NCBI GenBank assembly: GCA_013368375.1
Contig: JAACJP010000002.1
Span: 1,612,001-1,676,000, forward strand
DNA length: 64,000 nucleotides
Source: Tricholomella constricta
Taxonomy: Eukaryota > Basidiomycota > Agaricomycetes > Agaricales > Lyophyllaceae
Direction of reading: 5' to 3'
This document shows, piece after piece, positions 47,707-57,015 of this stretch (the first letter of the stretch is position 1; the number at the start of each line of letters is the position of its first letter). The position numbers were made by a program, and so were the translations under genes. The notes beneath the pieces were generated by a model that saw nothing but the letters and a program-made list of their open reading frames with translations, made no database searches and had not been told where the DNA came from.

Positions 47707-47954
47707 GGGCGTCAAATGAGAAACAGTAGGCACACCGCCAATTCACCTCTCGAGTAGTTCACTCATTATATTCCTCGCACTTTATAATAAGTGCTTCCTA
47801 GACTTGACACGAGTACTTTGATATGAACACATGAGTAAGTACACGATGTTCAGTGTGAGAGCCTAACGCGTGTACTCGTTCCAAGAGCTTGAGCAGAAGT
47901 TGTGTCGGGCCGGTCATCCGGCGGGTCTCTCACCGCAACCACCACTTCTCGACC

Positions 47955-48919
47955 ATGGCGCCACCTACGGATCTAGAGACCGTTCTCAAAGACGAGATCA
48001 AGTGCGTGCCATGTTGTACTCCAGTCGAGTGCTGACAACGAACTCCAAATCGGAATTAGGGAATGGCATTTCCGTACGCTCATGTCCAAGCGCTCATTTA
48101 ACGAAGCATCTTATCAACTTACAACCTTTCATAGATATTTACTTTCACCAGCGTAACGCGGCATCCCACCACACTGCGCTTAATCTGCGCGATGCCGTGC
48201 TGCGATTGCGACGTGATGGTGCGTTTGTCGCTGTACCGCTCTTCCGCGTCAACACCGAACCCATCGGCCCACACCCTGTCGGTCAGTGCGTCCTCATCGT
48301 GGGCATAGAAAAAAGCTGTTTGACATAATCTGATAACTTGAAGGCTCCTATGAGATTTGGGTACCTGCCGAGACGTTCTCATCCGTGTTTTCATATCTGT
48401 GTATGAACCGCGGTGACCTGAGGTGAGTCCCATAACACTCCACGGTTGACGTCGCGTTCTGAATGGTGGCTAGCATACTGGTTCATCCTCTTACCCGAGA
48501 TCAGGTGAATGCGGCGTATCCGTTTCATATACCGTGCGTTGACAGATCTCGGTCGAAATCCACCACAGAGAGCGTGCGTAACGACGTCCTAACTCACCGG
48601 ACGCGGCTTCCACAACTGAATAATCATCGTTAAACAGTGACCACCAAGTTCGGAACGCATGGATCGGCCCTCCTTTTCCACTTGACCTCGATGCCTTACC
48701 ACTCCGAAGCGAAGACATTCCTCTCCAGTATCCCAGTCTCAGTAAGCCCTGTTTGATCTATTCAATATCGATGTTTGGAGCTTTACATATATCCCGATAG
48801 AACTAGGATACTCGTCCAAGTCTGAGCCGTTCTCTCTTGAGGACCGTCGCAAACTCGGAGCCAACATCGAACATCTGCTGAAGGGCGAGAAGGAGGCCGC
48901 TAGGGCGCCTCCCCGGTGA
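47955..48919 (+). CDS. DOPA 4,5-dioxygenase-like protein
   Basis: The product has 181 residues from eight exons: 47955-48001, 48060-48073, 48135-48281, 48344-48422, 48474-48504, 48573-48577 (5 nt), 48638-48741 and 48801-48919. The family holds extradiol-type ring-cleaving enzymes such as Amanita DODA, involved in betalain pigment formation there. Conserved blocks are EWHFHIYF, EPIGPHPVGSYEIWVP, NRGDLSILVHPLTR, DHQVRNAWIG and PPFPLDLDALP. The histidines of HFHIYF, PHP and HPLT are the expected metal ligands. The 5-nt exon restores the frame and gives exactly four residues between HPLTR and DH, as I recall for fungal relatives. Cytosolic; in vivo substrate unknown. Confidence 0.88.
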
Positions 48920-49112
48920 CAAATCAATCAAGCACTTTCGTCTGTGTTCTTAACTTCAGTCGGATGCAATTCAACACTGGCTCTGATGTCCTCATTCCCC
49001 ATCTTACTCAATTCGAAGGCAAAATCGTGTAGAATACAAATGTCAGTCGGCGGCTGAGCGAGGCATGCCAGTTAAACGTTACTACTGATACGATGATGGT
49101 GGTGTAGAACAA

Positions 49113-49202
49113 CCGACCTTAGCTCAGTTGGAAGAGCGCAAGACTGTAACGGATATCACTTGATTCATCTTGATGTCGCCTGTTCGAGCCAGGCAGGTCG
49201 GA
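49113..49202 (+). tRNA. tRNA-Tyr (GTA) with intron
   Basis: The acceptor stem CCGACCT pairs with AGGTCGG; the D-arm contains the A box TAGCTCAGTTGG. The anticodon stem CAAGA/TCTTG encloses CTGTAA and an intron of about 17 nt one base 3' of anticodon GTA, the usual eukaryotic position. The T-arm is CCTG TTCGAGC CAGG. The discriminator is A at 49202. Confidence 0.93.
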
Positions 49203-49217
49203 TAGTTGAACTGTTCC

Positions 49218-49226
49218 TTTTTTTTT
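49218..49226 (+). terminator. RNA polymerase III T-run after tRNA-Tyr
   Basis: Nine consecutive T begin 15 nt after the tRNA end, a normal Pol III terminator. Confidence 0.75.
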
Positions 49227-49443
49227 CTGCTCGTTGCCTTTCTTTCTTGGGCTTTGCGTCCCTGAAAGTTTGCCAACATTGTCCGAAATTGACAGGAGTC
49301 TCTGCCTCCCTATTACAGATAGTTTAGCCGTTAACCTCGCATCGTCCACGGAGAGTTGGGGTCATAGCGGCGTGGAATGAGGCTTTTAAGGGTACTGGAG
49401 TTGCCTAAAATACACTATAATCAATGTCTCTCCCCATTATTAA

Positions 49444-49529
49444 GCCGCGTTGGCGTAGTGGTAGCGCGTCTCACTTGTACTTTTCTGAAGTCAATGAGAA
49501 GGTCACTCGTTCAATCCGGGTACGTGGCA
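49444..49529 (+). tRNA. tRNA-Thr (TGT) with intron
   Basis: The acceptor stem GCCGCGT pairs with ACGTGGC; the D-arm is GGCGTAGTGGTAGCGC. The anticodon stem TCTCA/TGAGA holds CTTGTA and an intron of about 14 nt after the base following anticodon TGT. The T-arm carries GTTCAATCC. The overall sequence follows fungal tRNA-Thr. The discriminator is A. Confidence 0.85.
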
Positions 49530-49548
49530 TTCAACTTGAGTCCATTTG

Positions 49549-49555
49549 TTTTTTT
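49549..49555 (+). terminator. RNA polymerase III T-run after tRNA-Thr
   Basis: Seven consecutive T begin 20 nt after the tRNA-Thr end. Confidence 0.65.
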
Positions 49556-49665
49556 CGCTAAGCGTTTCCCAAAATAGCTCCCATCACATGACTCGTAAAA
49601 CCTGATGTAAATTTACACTTTAGGACGCAGTGCGCACAATCTATAGCTATAGCGATCATCGAAGT

Positions 49666-51547
49666 ATGGCTGCCCGAGCGCGTCAAAGACCTCCTTGTAC
49701 AATCGTAATCAAACTCGGTACATGATTACAATTTTTCTCCATCACAGACGGTAAAGCATCTGACTTTGTGGAATACCAGGAACCTCATCTATCGTCCATG
49801 AAACCACTCATCAGCCACTTCTATCGACGCTTTCCTCCGTTGTCGAAACCGTCGTCCATCTTCGATCACAGGGGCACAAGGTCGTTCTCGTGAGCTCCGG
49901 TGCCATTGGCGTCGGGCTCAAGCGCATGGACATCGCGAGTAGGCCAAAGAGCCTGTCTGGCAAGCAGGTGCGTAAGACGTCTCCGACCAGTCCATAATCA
50001 CGAACTGAGACGATGTATGTACCACGCAGGCATTGGCAGCGATCGGCCAGGGCAGGCTTATCGCGCTCTGGGACAACTTGTTCGGGCAGCTGGGACAGCC
50101 GATTGCGCAAGTGCTGCTGACGCGTGGAGACATATCGGATGTGTGTCGAAGACGTGTGGTGATCTTCTGTAAAAAACGGCTGACATTCCGCGACGGCAGC
50201 GCACGCGATACTTGAACGCGGTCAATACGTTCAAGGAACTCCTCTCGATGGGCGTCGTTCCGATTGTGAACGAGAATGATACGGTGTCAGTCAGTGTGAG
50301 TTGATCTGCACTTTGTTCAGGTGAATGAATTTCCGTCCTTATACTTGAGTACAGGAAATCAAATTTGGCGATAACGACACACTGTCTGCTATCACGTCGT
50401 CCATGATCCATGCTGACTATCTTTTCCTTCTGACCGACGTTGATGGCCTCTATACCTCGAATCCACGCAAAGACCCAACTGCCAAACAAATAGAAGTTGT
50501 GGACTCAATATCTGCCATCCGTGCCGAAGGTGATCTCCTCGTTGTTCAGTCTTAGTTGCCGAGATTCTCACAAATCTATCTCAGTTAGCACAACGACACT
50601 GGGATCGAGCCTCGGGACAGGCGGCATGGAAACAAAGATCATCGCAGCTGAAATCGCAACTGCGGCTGGCGTCACCACGGTCATATTGTGCAGCAAAGAG
50701 CCAGAAAACATTTTTACCATTATCCAGTATTACAATCGAAACTCCACTAAATCACCTTCCACTCCAAGTGAGGCGGGGTCGGGTCAGGCTACCCCGGGCT
50801 CACGGCCGGAGAGTGCGAACCCCAGCCGCAGCGCATCTCCAACACCCCTTATACGACCACCACATACAGTGTTCACTCCATCCTTGACACCGATGCGGGA
50901 TTTAAAATCATGGACCACACATACTCTTTTCCCATCCGGAAGTGTCATCATCGATTCTGGCGCCCATCACGTCCTTTCCCGTCGCGAATCCGGCGGGCGC
51001 CTACTCGCAGCCGGCGTTGTCGGGATAATCGGCGCCTTTGCCTCAGGACAGGCTGTTCGGATAGTGATCCGACGTCAACCCGACGGAACAACCTCGTCTG
51101 GAGACCCCGAGACAGCTGTCACGGCTGCTGCTGCTGCGTACGCCAGTGGTCTGGGCACCACGCGGCCAACGACCCCCACGTTGCGTACAGCAGCATCGTT
51201 TTCGTCGTCTGTGACCTCGATTGAGGCGCTGTCGCGGTCGTCGTCGTCAAGTGCGCTCGCTGAGAGCATGACGGCGTTGAAGTTGGCCAGCCCATCAGAA
51301 GATGATGTGATGCTGGTTGAACGGGACTCAGATGCTGATGTGGTGGAGGTCGGGCGGGGACTGGCAAATTATAACTCTGCGCAGATATTGCGGGTCAAAG
51401 GTCTCAACAGGTCAGCTCGCCTCAACTACTCGTACAATCGCGCGATGCTGAAATTTTGTTACCAGTTCGTATCTGCCGCAGGTGCTGGGCTATGCCGACT
51501 CTGAATATGTAGTGGAAAATATCTCCATAAGACTGCCCCCATCGTGA
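49666..51547 (+). CDS. PRO1: Glutamate 5-kinase with PUA domain
   Basis: The product has 509 residues from exons 49666-49717, 49780-49967, 50030-50140, 50200-50295, 50355-50529, 50585-51410 and 51466-51547. It phosphorylates glutamate, the first step of proline synthesis, in the cytosol. The amino-acid kinase domain shows [80 protein letters not shown] and [15 protein letters not shown]. The C-terminal PUA-like domain ([18 protein letters not shown] and AAGVVGI) is split by low-complexity inserts at residues about 262-303 and 371-461, so the protein is longer than the usual 430. It is not fused to glutamyl-phosphate reductase. The last intron, with exon 7 giving [15 protein letters not shown], was chosen because it restores the PUA end. 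Confidence 0.95.
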
Positions 51548-51815
51548 CAGACCTTGATGTACCTATACCTCAACTGTAGAAAATTAGAGCAATGTTCTTT
51601 TGGCAAGCCAATGGACGGTATCTAGATTAGGGATCGTTACCTCCGTTTGTGTGCGAACCTGATCGCCTTCGGTGGCTGTGTAAATTATTTAGGGCCAAAC
51701 AATCAAGATTTTCTGATATTTTTTCTTCATAACCTCCTTCATCTTCACGCCAGCACTCTGCTCTTCCCCTGCTTCATGCAATAACTTACAGATCCTTCCT
51801 ATTAAATCCGAACCA

Positions 51816-53191
51816 ATGTACCACAACAACTCTATCCGGATTCTTGCGGGTAAGGACACCAACTCCACTGTCGCCGACGCCCCCTAAAAGTGTTATCTTT
51901 TGCAGGAAATAGCCACCCCGAGCTCGCCCAAGCCGTGGCCGAGCGGTGAGCTGCCTCTCCATGAGTTGCGGCTAAAAAGACAGTCCACGGACTAGTGATT
52001 TGTTCGCACATCCTAGACTCAACGTGCCTCTTGTCCCCGTAACTGTCAAGAAGTTCTCCAACGGCGAAATCAACGTCAAAATATCAGAATCCGTGCGCGA
52101 CGAGGACGTCTTTATCATCCAGTCTGGATGCAGCGACGTTAATGACAACTTCATGGAGCTCCTCATCCTCATCTCCGCGTGCAAGACCGCGTCCGCCCGC
52201 AGGATCACCGCCGTCATCCCGTGCTTCCCCTACGCACGTATGGACAAGAAGGACAAGTCCCGCGCCCCGATTACCGCGAAACTGGTGGCAAACATGCTCA
52301 CCGTCGCCGGCTGCGACCACGTCATCACCATGGACCTCCACGCCAGCCAGATCCAGGGTTTCTTTGACATCCCCGTGGACAATCTGTTCTCGGAGCCGCT
52401 GATGATTTCTTACATCAAGCGCTCCATTCCAGGCTGGCGCGACTCCATCATCGTCAGCCCGGACGCGGGCGGTGCCAAGCGGTGAGCCCCTTAACGGCTC
52501 AGCACACCTCGTTGGGCGTTCTTACGTTTCGATGTAGGGTGACGGCCATTGCTGACAAACTCGGAGTGGAGTTTGCGCTTATCCATCGAGGACGGGATGG
52601 GAAGTCACAGACGGCGCCTGAGAGAATGGACATTCTTGTCGGAGACGTCAAAGACAAGGCACGACGCCCCCTGAGTTTTTACTTGGGTTTCTCGACTTAC
52701 CTCCCTCTGGTCATTTAGATTGCAATCCTCGTCGACGATATGATCGATACTGGAAAAACACTTACATTGGCAGCTAGAACGCTGAACGAAAAGGGCGCAA
52801 AATCCGTGCATGCGCTCATCTCCCATGGTGCGCTTCCTCTATCCACATGTTTTTTTTAGACCGGAGCTCATCAATTCCTATCTGCTTCTTTTTCCCCAGG
52901 GCTTCTTTCAGAGACGAACATGTCGCTGATCCAGCAATTGCCGATAGAAGAGCTCGTGGTGCGTCCGGGTCCAACAATCACATGTTTATTGGTCATACTC
53001 ACGCCATTGCCGGCGCTTATCAGGTCACCAACACGATTCCACAAAGGCAGCATGCCAACGGCTGTAAAAAGCTGGTCACGATAGACATCAGCCCCACTAT
53101 TGCGGAGAGCGTCCGGAGGACGCATAACGGCGAGAGCATCAGCTTGCTGTTCGGGGAGTGGGCAGAGACCGGCAACGTCGCGGTCCTCTGA
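51816..53191 (+). CDS. Ribose-phosphate pyrophosphokinase (PRPP synthetase)
   Basis: The product has 331 residues from exons 51816-51849, 51906-51945, 52017-52481, 52538-52658, 52719-52827, 52900-52958 and 53024-53191. It makes PRPP from ribose 5-phosphate and ATP for nucleotide, His and Trp synthesis. Seen are [53 protein letters not shown], the catalytic-loop and metal site [29 protein letters not shown] and the PRPP-binding [11 protein letters not shown]. Intron 4 has a GC donor (gcacga at 52659). Length fits the short catalytic Prs subunits (yeast Prs2/3/4 type) without the large insert. Confidence 0.95.
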
Positions 53192-53416
53192 GCTCTAATG
53201 GTTAACTTTTTTCGTTTGTTTGTATCATTATGCATATCTCTGGACATCTCTTTCAACAAACAATACTGCTGTACGTAGACTTATAGACAACATCCAATAG
53301 CTACAACCTATGAAAAGATTGTGTACACGTTATGTATTTCCGCGCGACTCTGATGCGTCATGAGGTCGTTGTTGGAGGACTTGACGTCACTGGCATATAG
53401 ATAGATATACACACTC

Positions 53417-54738
53417 TTAATTGATGGAGATCGAATACGAGTTGGTTGTCAACGTCGCGCTCCCTACGAAAATGGAATCGTTAGCCTGAGTTGAATCTGG
53501 GAATCAAGTGCTCGTACCGATGAAAGGCTCCGTTCCTGCTTGAGCCTGGACCAAGAACTGCGACGACGGTACGCCTTGGTTCGAGACAAGGAAGTCTGGA
53601 AAAAGCGAAAGCGTCCATGAACCGTATTTCTCCCGCCTATACAAGGTGACTCACTGAGGAAGCCTTTAAGGTCTGAATTGTAATTGGTGATCTCGTTTGG
53701 CGCGACGAAGGAGAAGACGGTCCAGGTTGAGACTGTCCCTTTGAAGAGCTTCCATGTGACGCCATTGACGCTAACAAAAGATGATAGGGCGAGCATTCGA
53801 CATCATCCCACTGGAAAAAAAATATAGAGGCGCAAGTACCTTGCAGTGCCGATTTGAGAACCAGCTGGCCCAGCCCCTCCCCTCGTGCTCAGCCAGACCA
53901 TGCTTTATTCAATATAAGAGACTGCGTGAATAGAGTGCACACTTTTAGATTGTCGAGAGACGAGAGCACTTACACCTCAAAAGTAGAGCTCGAGGACGCG
54001 CCGCTGGAGCTGGGGTCGTTCGAGAGCCAGAGGTCGTAGGATACGTCGGCGACGAGGCCGGACGATGCGGAGCTGTATGTCCATGACCAAGAGGTAGGGA
54101 TGGAGCCGATTGAGGATATGGATTTGCCTAGACCGACGCGCAGGTCTAGGTTGGCGACTATTTATTTAGGGAGCGCGCGGTAGTCATTTGGAATCAGAAG
54201 AAGAGCCTTTGAGGATGGAAAGGATGTGGAACGCACAACTCTTGACGTTGAAGTTTCCTGTGGAGGGTGTGAGTGATGTTGTGAGGGGTGCATTGAAGGA
54301 TGCGATAGATACCCCCGACCCAGGTGTATGTGGTATGCCAAGTAATGGAGTTTCCATTCACGGCCGTTACCTGAGAGCTCTGCGAGCCTGAATGGAGTGA
54401 ATGAGTAGGAGGCGATACGAAGGCGCAGCAGCTCAGCTCATGGACTTACCACTGGTGGCGGATGATTGACCCCAAAGATTATTCTCGAGCAGGAAGCGTC
54501 TGTATAAACGTCATTTGTACGAAGTGAGAGAGGAATGAGATCGGATGCTATTACCCATTGGCCTGGTACATTCGTCAGTGGCTGGACGTGGAACGCGAGT
54601 CAAATCCACGAACCTCGATTCACTTGCGAACTGGCCAGTCAACACCGCTCCACGCTTCTCAAGCACCCTGGTTTCGTTGACGGGTGAAGCGAGGACGGTG
54701 GCGAGCGCAAACGCAAGCAGAGTTGTAAGCGATTTCAT
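53417..54738 (-). CDS. GH12 endo-beta-1,4-glucanase (intact)
   Basis: The product has 256 residues from ten exons: 54738-54610, 54562-54555 (8 nt), 54499-54450, 54387-54313, 54257-54237, 54157-53974, 53902-53840, 53770-53655, 53595-53518 and 53463-53417. It is a secreted enzyme that cuts cellulose or xyloglucan backbones. A signal peptide (MKSLTTLLAFALATVLASP) is followed by FLLENNLWGQSSA, VADVSYDLWLSNDP, VMVWLSTRGGAGPAGSQIG, VFSFVAPNEITNY and PSSQFLVQAQAGTEPF. The catalytic nucleophile Glu is in TFEVMVWL, the acid/base Glu in AGTEPF. TATAAA lies at 54791-54786. A dead tandem copy lies at 55224-56186. The microexon boundaries of exon 2 rest on phase only. Confidence 0.92.
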
Positions 54739-55223
54739 TTCAGGTCCGAAGGATTTAGTTCGTGGATGCAACTTTGCGCGTATGATTTATACGAGTCCTG
54801 GAATGCGACGAAGAAAAGTTACGAGACGGGCCGCCGGACGCGTTGAATGGATCAGGTGCGATTTGAGAGCGTTGCATGAACATCGCGGAGAAACCAAGGA
54901 GGAAAGAGCGAGGCGGAGAGAACCACGGTGTTTTTGAGAGCTGGCATGGCTGAGAGAGTAGAGCAACAATTGGGACATGGTATCCGTGGAGCTCGCCTAC
55001 CTGTCAACGAGTAGCATGAGTCACGATGTAGCGTCGCGAGACCATTGAAGCCAGTCTTTGGAACTTTCCCGTGTAAAGCCTTGCTTAGAACAGCATAACG
55101 ATACCCACAGACTCCACATTGGCGGCTTCGAGGATTTCCTTGACGGTGTGGGACCAAAGGCAATCGAACAGACACATGCAATTCTATATCGAGAACATGG
55201 ACAACCGTGAGCGAATGAACTCC
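54739..55223. other. Promoter of GH12 gene and 3' flank of its dead copy
   Basis: No separate gene. It contains the TATAAA box for the intact GH12 gene (54786-54791, minus strand). The remainder probably descends from the 3' flank of the duplicated gene. Confidence 0.45.
54786..54791 (-). promoter_or_regulatory. TATA box of the intact GH12 gene
   Basis: TATAAA on the minus strand, 48 nt upstream of the ATG at 54738. Confidence 0.55.
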
Positions 55224-56186
55224 TTGATTGATGGCAAGTGTGTAAGAGGTGGTGGTAAGCTTCGCGCTTCCTGTCGGACGGAACAGTCTCTCAGGTCCGT
55301 AGATCGCATGCAAAAACGCAGGGCGCACCGATGAACGGCTCTGTTCAGCCTGTGCTTGTACCAAGTATCGAGAGGGTGAAATGCCTTGCTTCGTGGTCAA
55401 GTACGCTGGATGAAAGAAGAGCGTCAGTCGTCAAAAAGCGGATTCAGAGAAGCGAGCATTGCTATTTACTCGAGAAGGGCTTCAAGTCGGTCTCAAATCC
55501 TGTGATCTCATTGGGTGCGACATAGGAGAAGACCGTCCAGGTGGCGACGGTGCCTTTATACAACTTTCAGGTGACGCCGTTGATGCTGCGAATGAATAAA
55601 GTTGGTCATGTAGTTCTCGCGAATATTTACCGCGTACTTTGCGGTGCCAATTTGAGAGCCGGTAGGGCCAGCGATATAAGCTCCGTTGAGAGAGAGACTG
55701 GCCACGGATAAGATGGGATAAATGACCTCCCCTGGTGCTGAGCCAGATCATGCTTGGAAAGGTGTAATGCCAGACCCGACTCTCCGACAGTGAGAGGCCA
55801 GAAGGAGCTTACATCTAGTATGTGGAACTCAAAGATGCACCGCTAGTGCCAGCGGCGTTTGAAAGCCACAAGTCATAGGACACGGACACCAGGCCGGAGG
55901 ACGCGCTCGAATGCGTCCAGTGCCAGGTTGTCGGGATTGAGGAAATCGCGGAAATCCGTTTTTCCTAAACCGACCCTGATATTAAGCTAGAAGACTAATG
56001 ACTTGTATCATTGAATCAACAGCAAATCAGCAACGCCAAATTGACCTCCCATTCCGTGTCCCGCTGGCCGGTCAGCAGTGCACCGCGTTTCACGAGTGAC
56101 TTTTCTTCATCGGGAACTGGACGCCCAAAGACGGAAGTCGAAGACAGGGCGAAAGCGAACAGAAGACAGCTACGTGCGAAGACCAT
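55224..56186 (-). pseudogene. GH12 endoglucanase, decayed tandem copy
   Basis: Starts with a signal-peptide-like MVFARSCLLFAFALSS and ALLTGQ, as in a GH12 gene. The stretch encoding ENNLWG through the strand before VGLGKT is absent. Later blocks remain recognisable: VGLGKT, SSIPTTWHWTHSSASSGLVS, YDLWLSN, MIWLSTRGG, AGPTGSQIGTA (frame-shifted), TVFSYVAPNEITG and LVQAQA. Lesions seen: one extra base between VGLGKT and ISAISS (about 55955-55966); TAG where the intact copy has the nucleophile GAG (55815-55817); TGA for a conserved Trp (55567-55569); a spoiled acceptor before AYIAGPTG; one base lost before the EPF block; and the terminal stop changed to CAA (55224-55226). Clearly non-functional. 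A TATATATATA stretch about 40 nt upstream of the ATG is a leftover promoter. Confidence 0.92.
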
Positions 56187-57015
56187 GTTGCCAGGTGTGA
56201 AGAGGCGGCCAAACTGGTGCTCTATGTATATATATATCCACGCGTCGGCCCGCCAGGCGGGCCTGTGTGCTTCTGCGGTTAAATGGAAAGGTTGTGCTAA
56301 TCGCAGATTGCAATTCCTGTAACACAGCGGAGAAACCTGTGGTCAGATGAACTACGAGGATGAAATCGCCACCTCGTAAAATGTGGACTAAGCGGCCTCA
56401 GTGACCAGTGTCTCGCAGCTGTCATGGATATGTGGGATTGATGGTCCATTTGTGAGCAGTGGAAGCGACAGGAACAAGCCAGCACCACACCACAGTCAAC
56501 TCTGCAACAAAAATATTCACTGAGCGAGGATCAATGGTGTAGTACTTAGTTATCAAAGACCCCAAGCTTCTCGCATGAAGTGCAGGTCGCTTGCGGTACC
56601 ATTTCAATTGCTTGTTCATGCCACGGTATCTGCCCCTTAGATTCCCAACATGAGACTTGTTCCCCCGAGATGTGAGTTCGTCTGGCTGGAGTTTCCGTGT
56701 GTAAGGGTAACAGAACTGAGCACTGCAGCACGAAGTAGACATTCGAGATACTAGATGGCAGGGTCGTTCTAGGGCTAGTTTGCTAAGAGCAACGAAATTC
56801 TGTGACAAGCATCCTGAAGATACGTGTAAAATAGGTTGTCAAATGGCAACTGCATACAAGCTTGCTTCGTCCGTCGCGGCAGGATATGATTTAGAGAACC
56901 AGGATATGAAGTATCCACCAGGGCAAGGATCGAGTTCAAGGAAGTGATATTGGGGATGCAACATCACTTCGCGGTCGTAGAGCAGAGTCTTTGTGCTGGT
57001 ATAACACCGTCCGGA
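56187..57015. other. Intergenic, no gene seen
   Basis: Lies between the dead GH12 copy and the end of the sterol glucosyltransferase gene. Apart from the TATATATATATA run at 56224-56234, nothing is recognisable. Confidence 0.45.

Noticed and set aside
53417..56186. The two GH12 loci as one long multi-domain gene
   Set aside because: Each has its own signal peptide start, TATA-like element and end; the upstream copy has stops in every useful frame.
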